The notes: generated from the sequence alone by a model not told the origin. Positions 1 through 9,612 are shown, counted from the stretch's first letter. The stretch is 64,000 nt of DNA from Streptococcus pneumoniae (GCF_001457635.1 NZ_LN831051.1:1860001-1924000), one strand, 5' to 3'. A program made the numbers and translations.

Positions 1-329
1 TTCAATCTTTGCAAAATACCGTCTACTGATTTTATAATATAGTCCTTAGAAAAATCAAAATAGGTAAATTCTTCAATGCGAATGCCACATTTGGACTGAA
101 TCCACATCTTTTCTCTTAAATCTGGACGATTTTTTAGGACAAGACCTAACAGTTCTTCACAACGACCACGACCATAAATATCAGCCAAGTCGAAGGCATT
201 GATTCCAACAGAAAGTGCTGTTTCTACAAGCTCTTCAACTTCTTTTACAGACTTATCTTTTATTCTCATCATTCCGAGAACAATTTCTGATAATTCTTTG
301 TCATCTTGACCAAGAGTTATGTATCTCAT
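1..329 (-). CDS. Aldo/keto reductase family oxidoreductase (partial, N-terminal part)
   Basis: Reading from 329 toward the window edge gives MRYITLGQDDKELSEIVLGM and then a typical (beta/alpha)8 aldo/keto reductase N-terminus. Three members of the family's catalytic tetrad are visible: Asp47 and Tyr52 in NAFDLADIYGRG, and the Lys in IQSKCGI. These enzymes reduce carbonyls with NADPH in the cytosol. The ATG at 327-329 is preceded by AAAGGAG, a good ribosome binding site. The gene runs off the left edge, so the C-terminus and the catalytic His are not visible. The substrate cannot be inferred. Confidence 0.85.
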   Translation of the reverse strand, partial: MRYITLGQDDKELSEIVLGMMRIKDKSVKEVEELVETALSVGINAFDLADIYGRGRCEELLGLVLKNRPDLREKMWIQSKCGIRIEEFTYFDFSKDYIIKSVDGILQRL

Positions 330-373
330 CAAATTTTTCTCCTTTAATTTCTAACATTCTTCCCTTCATTATA

Positions 374-403
374 ACAAAAAACCGCTTTGCAACGGCTTTT
401 TGA
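374..403 (-). terminator. Rho-independent terminator after the PadR operon
   Basis: The hairpin AGCCGT-tgcaaa-GCGGTT (minus strand) is followed by a T run, just after the stop codon at 404. It separates the padR/membrane-protein operon from the aldo/keto reductase. Confidence 0.7.
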
Positions 404-1219
404 CTATACTTCACTCCATTTTATCTTCTTAAACCCACGGAACAAGACAAAGATTCCAATAAAGAGGACAGCTAAAGGAATAACTTTTGTAAGGAAAACA
501 TTTGAAATTCCCATCCACTCATAATAACGGAGCAGAGAACCCACCACAAGATGGGCAATAATCATACTGACAAATGGACGAAAGACCGCTTCTTTCCAAT
601 TCCAAATACAGATAACTAGCGAAATCGTAAAGACAGACAAACTATCCCAGGGAGCCGGAATATAAAAGGCTCCTTCTTGTATGAAGCTTGCCATTCCTAC
701 ATATCCTAAAACAACTAAAAGAACTATAGTCCCAACAACAATGTAAGTGCCAATTTTCATTTTAGGAGAATCTTGGACTAAACTTCTTCGTAAAATTGTG
801 GCCACAAGTCCAAATCCAATCAGAAAAATAAGAAGTTGCCCTAAAAATGTGAGCAAATTGACTGTTAAGAGAGGACCTTTAGAAAAATCACTTAGTAGTT
901 GATAATAACGTAATACCGCCAGGACAAGAATTGGCGTCAAAAGGGACTCTTTGATAGAACTGCGAGGTGCTCCCTTGAGAATCTCTTTCATTATTTTTTT
1001 AGGATTCTTACCTAGATAATCCTCTGCACTCATGCCATCTCGTTCTGCTTCTGAGAAATCTAGCATCATCAAATAGATCTGCTCTCTGAGATAGTCTTCA
1101 TCATAGAGAAATCCAGCAAGATTAAAACTTTCCCACAACTCCTCAAAATACTTTTGATTCTCCTCAGAAAACTCATGTAGCAAAGCGCTTGTTTCTTCGT
1201 AATACTTCATTTTCTTCAT
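404..1219 (-). CDS. Multi-pass membrane protein encoded with a PadR regulator
   Basis: This 271-residue protein has a soluble, acidic N-terminal part of about 85 residues followed by roughly six hydrophobic helices. The last of these (IPLAVLFIGIFVLF) ends near a basic C-terminus. It starts 3 bp after the padR stop and is almost certainly co-transcribed. Pairs of a PadR repressor and a small multi-pass membrane protein are common in Firmicutes, where they often respond to membrane-active compounds. That role is inference here. I do not recognise a catalytic motif. The N-terminal region with its GKNP segment resembles the DUF1129/DUF1700 type, without certainty. Confidence 0.75.
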   Translation of the reverse strand: MKKMKYYEETSALLHEFSEENQKYFEELWESFNLAGFLYDEDYLREQIYLMMLDFSEAERDGMSAEDYLGKNPKKIMKEILKGAPRSSIKESLLTPILVLAVLRYYQLLSDFSKGPLLTVNLLTFLGQLLIFLIGFGLVATILRRSLVQDSPKMKIGTYIVVGTIVLLVVLGYVGMASFIQEGAFYIPAPWDSLSVFTISLVICIWNWKEAVFRPFVSMIIAHLVVGSLLRYYEWMGISNVFLTKVIPLAVLFIGIFVLFRGFKKIKWSEV

Positions 1220-1222
1220 GGT

Positions 1223-1546
1223 TTAACCCCCATTCTTAATCCCTTCTACTTTTTGACTCAAATCGTCCCATTGTTGCCAAAAGACTGAGACACGCTCTTC
1301 TCCTTCTTTCATTAATGAAAAATACTTCCGATCTGGACCATCTGGCGACGGGCGCATGTCGCCTCTTATCCATTGATTTTTTTCTAACTTTTGCAACAAA
1401 GGATAAATAGTTCCTGGAACGATAGTATCAAATCCAGCCTCTCGCAAAGTCTGAACCAACTCATAACCATACCGCTCTTTTTGACCAATCATATCCAAGA
1501 CACAACCTTCAAGAACACCTTTTAATAGCTGAGTTTCTTTCATCAC
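1223..1546 (-). CDS. PadR-family transcriptional regulator
   Basis: This 107-residue winged-helix protein has the PadR hallmarks: RYGYELVQTLREAGF for the first helices, GTIYPLLQKLEKNQWI for the recognition helix (about residues 45-60) and the wing GPDRKYFSLMKEG. The short C-terminal helix is the dimerisation region of PadR subfamily 2. It is the first gene of a two-gene operon with the membrane protein at 404-1219. PadR proteins usually repress their own operon. A sigma-70 promoter with dyad-like ACTAGT half-sites lies directly upstream. Confidence 0.9.
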   Translation of the reverse strand: MMKETQLLKGVLEGCVLDMIGQKERYGYELVQTLREAGFDTIVPGTIYPLLQKLEKNQWIRGDMRPSPDGPDRKYFSLMKEGEERVSVFWQQWDDLSQKVEGIKNGG

Positions 1547-1570
1547 TTCTCCCTTCTAATCTATTTTGTA

Positions 1571-1623
1571 ATACCTACTAGTAACTTCACCTATAGTATA
1601 TCACTTCTACACTAGTTTGTAAA
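1571..1623 (-). promoter_or_regulatory. Promoter and possible PadR operator
   Basis: On the minus strand -35 TTTACA (1618-1623) and -10 TATACT (1595-1600) are separated by 17 bp. ACTAGT occurs twice, once in the spacer near the -35 and once about 30 bp downstream past the -10, giving a loose inverted repeat that could bind the PadR dimer. The operator assignment is inference. Confidence 0.6.
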
Positions 1624-1635
1624 GCATAATAGTTA

Positions 1636-1921
1636 ATACTCTTCGAAAATCTCTTCAAACCACGTCAGCGTCGCCCTACCGTATGTATGGTTACTGACTT
1701 CGTCAGTTTCATCTACAACCTCAAAACAGTGTTTTGAGCTGACTTCGTCAGTTTCATCTACAACCTCAAAACAGTGTTTTGAGCTGACTTCGTCAGTTTC
1801 ATCTACAACCTCAAAAACATGTTTTGAGCTGACTTCGTCAGTTCTATCTACAACCTCAAAGCAGTGCTTTGATCAACCCGCGGCTAGCTTCCTAGTTTGC
1901 TCTTTGATTTTCATTGAGTAT
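1636..1921. repeat. BOX element, boxA-(boxB)4-boxC
   Basis: This 286-bp repeat starts with ATACTCTTCGAAAATCTC and ends with TTTTCATTGAGTAT. It includes the sequence used for BOX-PCR (CGTCAGCGTCGCC...). The boxB unit (TCATCTACAACCTCAAAAC...) is present in four tandem 45-bp copies. The element is exactly 135 bp (3 x 45) longer than the single-boxB copy at 9629-9779. Later boxB copies are slightly diverged. It lies between the terminator of metG and the promoter of the PadR operon. Confidence 0.95.
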
Positions 1922-1928
1922 AAATAAA

Positions 1929-1957
1929 AAAACAGAACTAGTCTGAACTAGTCCTGT
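1929..1957 (-). terminator. Terminator of metG
   Basis: The minus-strand hairpin ACAGGACTAGT-tcag-ACTAGTTCTGT is followed by seven Ts, shortly after the metG stop. Confidence 0.85.
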
Positions 1958-1963
1958 CTACTT

Positions 1964-3961
1964 TTACCCAATCACACTTCCATTTGGTACAGCTGGATCA
2001 ACTGTGAGAAGGGTTAATTTGCCATCATGTTCAGCTGATAGAATCATACCCTGGCTGACATATTTTTTCATCATTTTACGTGGTTTGAGGTTAGCAACGA
2101 TTTGAACTTTCTTGCCGACCAATTCTTGTTCATTTGGATAGTATTTTGCAATTCCTGAAAGAATCTGACGATCTTCTCCATCACCAGCATCCAAGCGGAA
2201 TTGAAGCAACTTATCTGAACCTTCTACTTTAGACACTTCTTTGACTTCTGCGACACGGATTTCAACCTTGTCAAAGTCTTCAAACTTGATTTCATCCTTG
2301 TTTAGTTTGAGCTCAACTTCGTCCGGATTCCATTCTTTTTCGACTGCTGGTTTATTGCCTTCCATTTGTTCCTTGATATAGGTGATTTCTTCTTCCATAT
2401 TTAGACGTGGAAAGATAGGTGTTCCTTTGGCAACTACAGTCACATCTGCTGGGAAGTCAGCCAAACTCAAGTTTTCAAGACTAGAAACTTCTTCCAAACC
2501 AAGTTGAGTCAAAACTGCACGACTAGTTTCCATCATAAATGGTTCAATCAAGTGAGCAACTACACGAATGCTGGCTGCCAAGTGGCTCATGACACTTGCC
2601 AATTGGTCACGAAGAGCTTCATCCTTGGCCAAGACCCATGGTGCGGTCTCATCGATGTATTTATTGGTACGAGAGATCAGAGTCCAGACTGCTTCAAGCG
2701 CACGTGGATAGTCAACTGCTTCCATGTGTGTATGGAAGTCTGCGATTGATTGTTCTGCAACCTCAGCAAGAACATGATCAAATTCAGTCACACCTTCTAC
2801 ATAGGCAGGGATTTGTCCATCAAAGTACTTATTAATCATGGAAACCGTACGGTTAAGGAGGTTCCCAAGGTCATTAGCCAATTCATAGTTGATACGGCCG
2901 ACATAGTCTTCAGGAGTAAAGGTTCCGTCTGAACCAACTGGAAGGTTACGCATGAGGTAGTAACGAAGTGGATCTAGTCCATAACGCTCTACCAACATTT
3001 CAGGGTAAACGACATTCCCTTTTGACTTAGACATTTTTCCGTCTTTCATGACAAACCAACCATGGGCAATCAAACGATCAGGTAATTTAACATCCAACAT
3101 CATAAGAAGGATTGGCCAGTAGATAGAGTGGAAGCGAAGGATATCTTTTCCTACCATATGGAAGACTGTTCCATTCCAGAACTTGTCAAAGTTACCATGT
3201 TCGTCTTGAGCGTAGCCAAGAGCTGTCGCATAGTTAAGAAGGGCATCAATCCAAACGTAGACAACGTGTTTTGGATTTGATGGGACAGGCACTCCCCATG
3301 TAAAGGTTGTACGAGATACCGCCAAATCTTCCAAACCTGGCTCGATGAAGTTGCGTAGCATTTCATTAAGGCGACCATCTGGCGTGATAAATTCAGGATG
3401 AGCTTTGAAAAATTCGACCAAACGGTCTTGGTATTTGCTAAGGCGAAGAAAGTATGATTCTTCAGAAACCCATTCAACCTCATGGCCTGATGGAGCAATA
3501 CCACCAGTCACATTTCCAGCTTCATCACGGAAAACTTCTGCCAGCTGGCTTTCTGTAAAGAATTCTTCGTCTGATACTGAATACCAACCAGAGTATTCAC
3601 CCAAGTAGATATCATCTTGAGCAAGTAAGCGTTCAAAGACTTGTGCGACAACTTTTTCATGGTAGTCATCAGTTGTACGGATAAATTTATCGTATGAGAT
3701 ATCTAGTAATTGCCAGAGTTCTTTAACTCCAACCGCCATTCCATCAACATAGGCTTGAGGTGTAATACCAGCTTCTTCCGCTTTCTGCTGGATTTTCTGA
3801 CCATGTTCATCAAGACCTGTCAGATAAAATACATCGTAGCCCATCAGGCGTTTGTAACGTGCTAGGACATCACATGCGATAGTTGTGTAGGCAGAACCGA
3901 TATGAAGTTTCCCAGATGGATAGTAAATCGGCGTTGTAATATAAAAATTTTTTTCAGACAT
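1964..3961 (-). CDS. metG: Methionine-tRNA ligase
   Basis: This is cytosolic MetRS, which charges tRNA(Met) with methionine. The class I signature HIGS lies at residues 20-23 ([11 protein letters not shown]) and KMSKS near residue 300 ([11 protein letters not shown]). The C-terminal ~110 residues ([20 protein letters not shown]...) form the tRNA-binding OB fold that dimerises MetRS. I chose the ATG at 3959-3961 ([14 protein letters not shown], 665 aa) because AAAGGAAA precedes it. The longer in-frame start at 4003 adds 14 residues not expected in the family. No T-box leader is visible in the short upstream gap. It is transcribed alone. Confidence 0.97.
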   Translation of the reverse strand: MSEKNFYITTPIYYPSGKLHIGSAYTTIACDVLARYKRLMGYDVFYLTGLDEHGQKIQQKAEEAGITPQAYVDGMAVGVKELWQLLDISYDKFIRTTDDYHEKVVAQVFERLLAQDDIYLGEYSGWYSVSDEEFFTESQLAEVFRDEAGNVTGGIAPSGHEVEWVSEESYFLRLSKYQDRLVEFFKAHPEFITPDGRLNEMLRNFIEPGLEDLAVSRTTFTWGVPVPSNPKHVVYVWIDALLNYATALGYAQDEHGNFDKFWNGTVFHMVGKDILRFHSIYWPILLMMLDVKLPDRLIAHGWFVMKDGKMSKSKGNVVYPEMLVERYGLDPLRYYLMRNLPVGSDGTFTPEDYVGRINYELANDLGNLLNRTVSMINKYFDGQIPAYVEGVTEFDHVLAEVAEQSIADFHTHMEAVDYPRALEAVWTLISRTNKYIDETAPWVLAKDEALRDQLASVMSHLAASIRVVAHLIEPFMMETSRAVLTQLGLEEVSSLENLSLADFPADVTVVAKGTPIFPRLNMEEEITYIKEQMEGNKPAVEKEWNPDEVELKLNKDEIKFEDFDKVEIRVAEVKEVSKVEGSDKLLQFRLDAGDGEDRQILSGIAKYYPNEQELVGKKVQIVANLKPRKMMKKYVSQGMILSAEHDGKLTLLTVDPAVPNGSVIG

Positions 3962-4048
3962 AATTTTTCCTTTCCAGGCAAATGAAACCTGTTTTTCTAA
4001 CACTTCATTATATCACATTTTTAATGAATTTCGATAGGGAAATCCATA

Positions 4049-4080
4049 CAAAAACAAGATAGACGAGTGTCCATCTTGTT
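4049..4080 (-). terminator. Terminator of the macAB-like operon
   Basis: The minus-strand hairpin ACAAGATGGAC-actc-GTCTATCTTGT is followed by TTTTTG, downstream of the permease stop at 4085. Confidence 0.85.
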
Positions 4081-4084
4081 GATC

Positions 4085-5344
4085 TCATTCATAACGAAGG
4101 GCTTCAATTGGATCAAGTTTCGATGCCTTGTTGGCTGGCAAGACTCCAAAAATCATACCAACACTAGCCGAAACTGCAAGACTAAATAGGGCAACTGGGA
4201 TTGATACTCCAACTTCTATACCTTCTATTAAACCTTGCAGTAACAAACCTGCTAAGGCAGTTAAACCACTTGCAATTGTCAAGCCAATTAAGCCACCTAA
4301 CAAGGTCAAAATCATGGATTCAATCAAAAACTGAATTAAAATATTGGCACGTGTTGCGCCCAAAGCCTTACGAAGACCAATCTCACGAGTGCGCTCTGTC
4401 ACCGAAACCAGCATGATGTTCATGACACCAGTTCCTCCAACAAAGAGAGAAATCCCTGCGATGGAACTAATAATCGTCGTCATAAAACTAAACGATTGTT
4501 GAATTTCTGCAAATACAACGGACTCATCTGCCACCTGGTATTCTCCCTGTTGTAAGCCTGCAAGCTCTGTCATTTTTCGTGCCAGTTCTGGACCCAGAGT
4601 TGGGGTTAAACTGGTATCATTCACTCGAAAGACAATACTAGCTATTTCATCTATATTAAAATTCGCAGCAAGGGAGATATTGGTAGTAATAGGCAAGCCA
4701 CCAAACCCATATATTTTTGACCTTTTAGCCTCCGGACTAGTATAAACCCCAATGACCCGGTAACTAAATCCATTGACTTCTACAACCTTGTTAATAGCCT
4801 CTTGAGGAGATTCAAATAAACTAATGGACAATTCCTCATCTAGCAAAATAACACTTGCAAACTCTTTGAAATCTTGCTCTCTCAGACTACGACCTGCAAT
4901 AATTTCATTCTTAACAGCGTCCATGTAAGTTCTGTTTCCACCTGTCAAATTAGCATTCTCAACCTTTTTATCTTGATAGGTCAAGATGGCATTCGTTGAA
5001 TTGGTTACATAGTAACTATCCACTCCCTTCAGTTTAGCTGCCTCTTGAACCCAGGATTCTTGCGGTTTTGGCGGTTCAACAGGAACTTCCTCTTCCTTTC
5101 CAGAAACCGTAAAAGCTGATTGTTTCTGAGTAAAAGACCCATCTTTACTTTTTTTAGGAGAGAAAAAGACGCTAATATTTTTCTGAGATTTAGTCATATC
5201 TTTATTGACTTGACGAGATAGGGAATCACCCAAAGCCATAATCACAACAACTGATGAAACACCGATAATAATCCCAATCATAGTAAGCAAAGAACGCATC
5301 TTGTGAGCCATGATAGATGAAAAGGCAAATTTCAGATTCTGCAT
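4085..5344 (-). CDS. MacB-like ABC transporter permease
   Basis: This 419-residue permease has the MacB/FtsX architecture. One N-terminal membrane helix is followed by a large extracytoplasmic domain (about residues 40-280), then three C-terminal helices including ISLFVGGTGVMNIMLVSVTERTREIGLRKALG, which is diagnostic for this family. It is third in a three-gene operon with a MacA/HlyD-like adaptor and an ATPase. Related pneumococcal loci have been linked to antimicrobial peptide tolerance; I infer export or sensing of an amphipathic compound. The start at 5342-5344 follows an AGGAGG-like site overlapping the ATPase stop. Confidence 0.9.
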   Translation of the reverse strand: MQNLKFAFSSIMAHKMRSLLTMIGIIIGVSSVVVIMALGDSLSRQVNKDMTKSQKNISVFFSPKKSKDGSFTQKQSAFTVSGKEEEVPVEPPKPQESWVQEAAKLKGVDSYYVTNSTNAILTYQDKKVENANLTGGNRTYMDAVKNEIIAGRSLREQDFKEFASVILLDEELSISLFESPQEAINKVVEVNGFSYRVIGVYTSPEAKRSKIYGFGGLPITTNISLAANFNIDEIASIVFRVNDTSLTPTLGPELARKMTELAGLQQGEYQVADESVVFAEIQQSFSFMTTIISSIAGISLFVGGTGVMNIMLVSVTERTREIGLRKALGATRANILIQFLIESMILTLLGGLIGLTIASGLTALAGLLLQGLIEGIEVGVSIPVALFSLAVSASVGMIFGVLPANKASKLDPIEALRYE

Positions 5345-5345
5345 C

Positions 5346-6047
5346 TTAGTTTTCCTCCTTTCCTAACTGAGCACTGTCAGACGAAATGACCCCATCCCGA
5401 ATGACAATCTGACGTTTGGCATAGGCAGCAATCTCAGGCTCATGCGTTACCATGATAATGGTTTTTCCTTCTTTATTCAAATCAACCAATAATTGCATAA
5501 TTTGGTTACCTGTTTTGGTATCCAAGGCTCCTGTCGGTTCATCCGCTAGGATAATAGAAGGATTGTTTACCAAGGCACGCGCAATGGCTACACGTTGCTT
5601 TTGACCACCAGATAATTCTGAAGGTAAATGGTGACTACGTTCTGTCAATTCAACCTTGTCTAAATATTCCTCAGCCAACTTGCGACGTTTTGAAGACGAA
5701 ACTCCTGCGTAAATCAAGGGCAATTCTACATTTTGCAGAGCATTGAGCTTCGATAGAAGAAAGAACTGCTGAAAGACAAAACCGATTTGTTGGTTACGAA
5801 CCTTAGCTAGTTGTTTTTCACCAAGCCCAGCCACTTCTTGACCTTCAAGATAATATTCTCCACTGGTTGGTGTATCCAACATGCCAATCGTATTCATCAG
5901 AGTGGACTTACCAGAACCAGATGGCCCCATGATGGCTACAAATTCACCCTCATTCACTTCTAGATTGATATTTTTGAGAACCTGCAGTTCTTGGTCACCA
6001 TTACGGTAGCTTCTGAAGATATTTTTTAGACTAATTAGTTGCTTCAT
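5346..6047 (-). CDS. MacB-type ABC transporter ATPase
   Basis: This 233-residue nucleotide-binding protein has Walker A GPSGSGKS (residues 41-48), signature LSGGQKQRVAIARAL, Walker B ILADEPTGALD and H-loop MVTHEPE. It is LolD/MacB subfamily by sequence. Its start overlaps the 3' end of the adaptor gene by 17 bp and its stop is 1 bp from the permease start, so the three proteins are translated as a unit. It powers the permease at 4085-5344. Confidence 0.95.
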   Translation of the reverse strand: MKQLISLKNIFRSYRNGDQELQVLKNINLEVNEGEFVAIMGPSGSGKSTLMNTIGMLDTPTSGEYYLEGQEVAGLGEKQLAKVRNQQIGFVFQQFFLLSKLNALQNVELPLIYAGVSSSKRRKLAEEYLDKVELTERSHHLPSELSGGQKQRVAIARALVNNPSIILADEPTGALDTKTGNQIMQLLVDLNKEGKTIIMVTHEPEIAAYAKRQIVIRDGVISSDSAQLGKEEN

Positions 6048-7230
6048 CAGCCTTCACCTCTTTTCCTTCTTCCAAGGAAGATGTTGGATTACTGATGACC
6101 TTAGCACCATTTGTCAAACCAGAAGTGATTTCTTGATTTTCTGCGTCAGCATTTCCCAATGAAACCTCAACTTTTTTAGCCTTTTGTTGTTCATCCACAA
6201 TCCAGACATAATTTTTACTATCATCCATTACTAGACTGCTAACAGGAACAAGAATAGCCTTAGTTTTGCTTTTAACCTCAATGTTGACAGAAAAACCTTG
6301 TTTCAAATCACCAACCTCGCCTGTCACATCAATAGTATAAGGGTATTTAGAACCTGTATTATTCCCGGCTGCTGGACTAGCTGCTTCACCATTGTTTTTA
6401 GGATAGTCAGAAATATAGCTTAATTTCCCAGTCCATTTTTTATCAGGATACACTTTAGAAGTAAAGCTTACTTCTTGACCTACAGAAAGGTTGGCTAGAT
6501 TGTACTCAGACAATTCTCCCTTGACTTGTAAATTTTCATTGCTGACAATATGAACCATAACTTGACTCGCCCCTGTTGGAGATTTAGAAACATTGCTATT
6601 GACTTCGACTACAGTTCCCTCTAGGGTACTGAGAACAGTTGTTGCATCCAATTGACTTTGAGCCTTGCTTAATTGCGCTGCAGCATCTGCACGCGCATCA
6701 CGGGCATCACCCAATTGAGCATCAATAGAAGCAACAGAATTTCCAGCCACTGGAGTTGGGCTTTGCACCGTTGCATCTTCTCCTCCTACTGGCGCTGGTA
6801 ACTGTGGAGCCTGAGCTGAAGCGGCTTCATTTCGTGCTTGATTGAGTTCATTGATATGACGATCTGCCTTAGCTACTGCTCGACTAGCTGAATCATAGGC
6901 CGCCTGCGCTTCTGAACTACTGTACTTGACTAAAGCCTGCCCTTCGCTGACCTTATCGCCCACAGAAACAAGGATTTCGTCTAAATCACCCTTACTAGCA
7001 TCAAAATAAACATATTGTTCATTTTTTGCTGTTACTGTCCCTGACAATAAAACAGAGGATGCCACGCTTCCTTCCTTGGCAACAACAAGATGAGTAGGCT
7101 CATCTTTTACAGCAGTCTGAGAAGGTTGTCTAAAAAGTAAAATCCCCCCGGCACCCAATACAACTACACTCGCAGCACCGATTGCTGCATACAGTTGCCA
7201 CTTTTTAGCTTTACCATTCTTTTTCTTCAT
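6031..7230 (-). CDS. MacA/HlyD-like periplasmic-adaptor-type protein
   Basis: This 399-residue protein has one N-terminal membrane helix (about residues 13-31, AAIGAASVVVLGAGGILLF). A lipoyl/barrel-sandwich region follows (VSVGDKVSEGQALVKY...), then a coiled-coil hairpin rich in Ala/Gln and a beta-barrel domain (LKQGFSVNIEVKSKTKAILVPVSSLV). In Gram-positive bacteria such adaptors sit on the outer face of the membrane beside a MacB-like permease. It is first in the operon, behind a strong promoter. Confidence 0.9.
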   Translation of the reverse strand: MKKKNGKAKKWQLYAAIGAASVVVLGAGGILLFRQPSQTAVKDEPTHLVVAKEGSVASSVLLSGTVTAKNEQYVYFDASKGDLDEILVSVGDKVSEGQALVKYSSSEAQAAYDSASRAVAKADRHINELNQARNEAASAQAPQLPAPVGGEDATVQSPTPVAGNSVASIDAQLGDARDARADAAAQLSKAQSQLDATTVLSTLEGTVVEVNSNVSKSPTGASQVMVHIVSNENLQVKGELSEYNLANLSVGQEVSFTSKVYPDKKWTGKLSYISDYPKNNGEAASPAAGNNTGSKYPYTIDVTGEVGDLKQGFSVNIEVKSKTKAILVPVSSLVMDDSKNYVWIVDEQQKAKKVEVSLGNADAENQEITSGLTNGAKVISNPTSSLEEGKEVKADEATN

Positions 7231-7265
7231 AATGAAACTCCTTTTCTTTTTTACAATACTTTGCT

Positions 7266-7294
7266 ATTATACCAAATTTCCCTCCAGCAAACAA
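7266..7294 (-). promoter_or_regulatory. Promoter of the macAB-like operon
   Basis: On the minus strand -35 TTGTTT (7289-7294) and -10 TATAAT (7266-7271) are separated by 17 bp. The start codon lies about 36 bp downstream of the -10. Confidence 0.75.
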
Positions 7295-7494
7295 TACAGT
7301 TCAGGATTAAGCAATCGTTCGGAATTTTTCTTTTCTATTGTACTAGATATATAATACACTATCTTGACTTATTTGGCAAGCTTTTTTGCAATTTTTTGTG
7401 CGTAGCAGATTTTTGCAATCAAATCAAAAAAAGAATAAAATATAACTATCAAAAAAGACGCTCTACTATTTAAAAGATTACAAAGGAGTTTTCA

Positions 7495-8841
7495 ATGAGA
7501 GAATATGATATCATTGCTATCGGTGGAGGTAGCGGAGGAATCGCTACCATGAACCGTGCTGGTGAACATGGAGCCAAAGCAGCCGTTATTGAGGAAAAGA
7601 AATTAGGTGGAACCTGTGTCAACGTCGGTTGTGTTCCTAAAAAAATCATGTGGTACGGGGCGCAAATCGCTGAGACTTTCCATCAATTTGGAGAAGACTA
7701 CGGCTTTAAGACTACTGATCTTAACTTTGACTTTGCAACCCTACGTCGCAATCGTGAAGCCTACATTGATCGCGCTCGTTCTTCTTATGATAGTAGTTTT
7801 AAACGCAACGGTGTAGACTTGATTGAAGGTCATGCTGAATTTGTAGATTCTCATACTGTAAGCGTAAATGGTGAACTGATTCGTGCTAAACATATCGTGA
7901 TTGCTACAGGTGCCCATCCAAGTATTCCTAATATTCCTGGTGCTGAGCTAGGTGGCTCTTCTGATGATGTATTTGCCTGGGAAGAACTTCCAGAGTCAGT
8001 TGCCATTCTAGGCGCTGGTTATATCGCCGTTGAATTAGCTGGCGTACTCCACACTTTTGGTGTCAAGACAGATCTCTTTGTTCGCCGCGATCGTCCTTTA
8101 CGTGGTTTTGATTCCTACATCGTTGAAGGTTTGGTCAAGGAAATGGAAAGAATAAACTTGCCACTTCATACTCACAAAGTCCCTGCCAAGTTAGAAAAAA
8201 CTGCTAAAGGCATTACCATTCATTTCGAGGATGGTACCAGTCACACAGCTAGCCAAGTTATCTGGGCTACAGGTCGCCGTCCAAACGTTAAGAGCTTGCA
8301 ACTTGAAAAAGCTGGAGTGACTCTGAATGAACGTGGCTTTATCCAAGTAGATGAATACCAAAATACTGTTGTTGAGGGAATCTATGCTCTAGGTGATGTA
8401 ACAGGTGAAAAAGAACTGACTCCAGTTGCAATCAAGGCTGGGCGTACCCTATCAGAACGTCTCTTTAACGGAAAAACAACTGCAAAAATGGATTACTCAA
8501 CTATTCCAACTGTTGTCTTTTCACACCCTGCTATCGGAACTGTTGGTTTGACAGAAGAACAAGCTATTAAAGAATACGGTCAAGACCAAATCAAGGTTTA
8601 CAAATCAAGCTTTACTTCTATGTACTCTGCTTGCACTTGCAACCGTCAAGAAACTCGTTTCAAATTGATCACAGCTGGTTCAGAAGAAAAAGTTGTCGGA
8701 CTTCACGGAATTGGCTACGGCGTTGATGAAATGATTCAAGGATTTGCTGTTGCTATCAAAATGAGAGCAACCAAGGCTGACTTTGACGCAACTGTAGCGA
8801 TTCACCCAACTTCATCTGAAGAATTTGTAACCATGCGTTAA
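7495..8841 (+). CDS. gor: Glutathione-disulfide reductase
   Basis: This flavoenzyme of 448 residues reduces glutathione disulfide with NADPH in the cytosol. The FAD-binding GGGSGGIA (near residue 10) is followed by the redox pair Cys41/Cys46 in [13 protein letters not shown]. An NADPH-binding [11 protein letters not shown] is followed by a basic patch ([12 protein letters not shown]). The second FAD motif is [10 protein letters not shown], and the C-terminal [10 protein letters not shown] contains the catalytic base His. Full length for the family. Pneumococci import glutathione, so this enzyme supports peroxide resistance, relevant because SpxB in the same window makes H2O2. AAAGGAG precedes the ATG. 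Confidence 0.96.
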   Translation: MREYDIIAIGGGSGGIATMNRAGEHGAKAAVIEEKKLGGTCVNVGCVPKKIMWYGAQIAETFHQFGEDYGFKTTDLNFDFATLRRNREAYIDRARSSYDSSFKRNGVDLIEGHAEFVDSHTVSVNGELIRAKHIVIATGAHPSIPNIPGAELGGSSDDVFAWEELPESVAILGAGYIAVELAGVLHTFGVKTDLFVRRDRPLRGFDSYIVEGLVKEMERINLPLHTHKVPAKLEKTAKGITIHFEDGTSHTASQVIWATGRRPNVKSLQLEKAGVTLNERGFIQVDEYQNTVVEGIYALGDVTGEKELTPVAIKAGRTLSERLFNGKTTAKMDYSTIPTVVFSHPAIGTVGLTEEQAIKEYGQDQIKVYKSSFTSMYSACTCNRQETRFKLITAGSEEKVVGLHGIGYGVDEMIQGFAVAIKMRATKADFDATVAIHPTSSEEFVTMR

Positions 8842-8850
8842 TCGAAACAA

Positions 8851-8884
8851 AAGAAGCTGATATAAATATGTCTGCTTCTTTTTT
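8851..8884 (+). terminator. Terminator of gor
   Basis: AAGAAGC and GCTTCTT arms flank an 18-20 nt loop, followed by a T run. Confidence 0.75.
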
Positions 8885-8975
8885 AATGATTTTCGAATCA
8901 ACAAAAAATTATCCAACTTGACTAGTCACGAAAATCGGCTGTTACAGTTTTTGTTACCTTGTTTTTAAAAAATGG

Positions 8976-9036
8976 TTGACATCGACTCCTATATGAGTAT
9001 AATAGTTACTATACATTAGAAAAGAGGTTAACTATT
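8976..9036 (+). promoter_or_regulatory. bioY promoter with BirA-like operator
   Basis: -35 TTGACA (8976-8981) and -10 TATAAT (8998-9003) are 16 bp apart. An inverted repeat AATAGTTAC (9001-9009) / GTTAACTATT (9027-9036) overlaps the -10 and the ribosome binding site. It resembles the Firmicute biotin-repressor (BirA) site, two GTTAAC half-sites about 15-17 bp apart. Regulator assignment is inferred from known BirA motifs and from the target gene. Confidence 0.65.
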
Positions 9037-9573
9037 TTGAAAAAAGCTCACGTTTATGCTATCCCTGCTATTGGGGCTGCTCTCATTGCTGTTTTGGCAC
9101 AAATCAGTCTTCCAATTGGACCTGTTCCCTTCACTCTGCAAAACTTTGCAATCGGCTTGATTGCTACTGTCTTTAGACCTAGAGAGGCTGTACTTTCTGC
9201 TGGACTCTATCTTCTTCTAGGTGCTATCGGTCTTCCTGTCTTTGCAGGAGGTGGAGCTGGTTTTCAGGCTTTAGTTGGCCCTACTGCAGGCTATCTTTGG
9301 TTTTATCTCGTTTACTCTGGACTTACTTCCTCTCTAACCAACAGCAAGAGTGGTGTTGTTAAGATTTTTCTTGCAAACCTCTTGGGTGATGCCCTTGTCT
9401 TTGTCGGCGGGATTCTCAGCTTGCATTTCCTAGCTGGAATGGCATTTGAAAAAGCTCTTGCTGTGGGGGTTCTTCCCTTTATCATTCCAGACCTTGGCAA
9501 ACTTCTGGCTATTAGTTTTATTAGCCGTCCCCTACTTCAACGCCTTAAAAATCAGGCTTACTTTACTAACTAA
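9037..9573 (+). CDS. bioY: Biotin ECF transporter substrate-binding subunit
   Basis: This 178-residue, six-helix membrane protein binds biotin and delivers it to a shared EcfA/EcfT energy module. The BioY signature is clear: QISLPIGPVPFTLQ at the N-terminus and LGAIGLPVFAGGGAG in the middle. No energising genes are adjacent, as usual for group II ECF systems. The start is a TTG at 9037-9039, with GAGG about 11 bp upstream inside the operator. No in-frame ATG occurs nearby. The organism appears to depend on imported biotin. Confidence 0.94.
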   Translation: MKKAHVYAIPAIGAALIAVLAQISLPIGPVPFTLQNFAIGLIATVFRPREAVLSAGLYLLLGAIGLPVFAGGGAGFQALVGPTAGYLWFYLVYSGLTSSLTNSKSGVVKIFLANLLGDALVFVGGILSLHFLAGMAFEKALAVGVLPFIIPDLGKLLAISFISRPLLQRLKNQAYFTN

Positions 9574-9612
9574 AAAAGGATATCGAGTTATCATGACTCA
9601 ATATCCTTTTCT
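9574..9612 (+). terminator. Terminator of bioY
   Basis: The hairpin AAAAGGATAT...ATATCCTTTT ends in a T-rich tail directly after the stop codon. Confidence 0.85.

Noticed and set aside
3151-3504. 117-codon minus-strand frame inside metG
   Set aside because: It is an alternative frame within metG with no ribosome binding site and no family resemblance.
1964-4084. T-box leader for metG
   Set aside because: The space upstream of metG is short and is occupied by the previous operon's terminator. No T-box bulge (TGGNACCGCG) is present.
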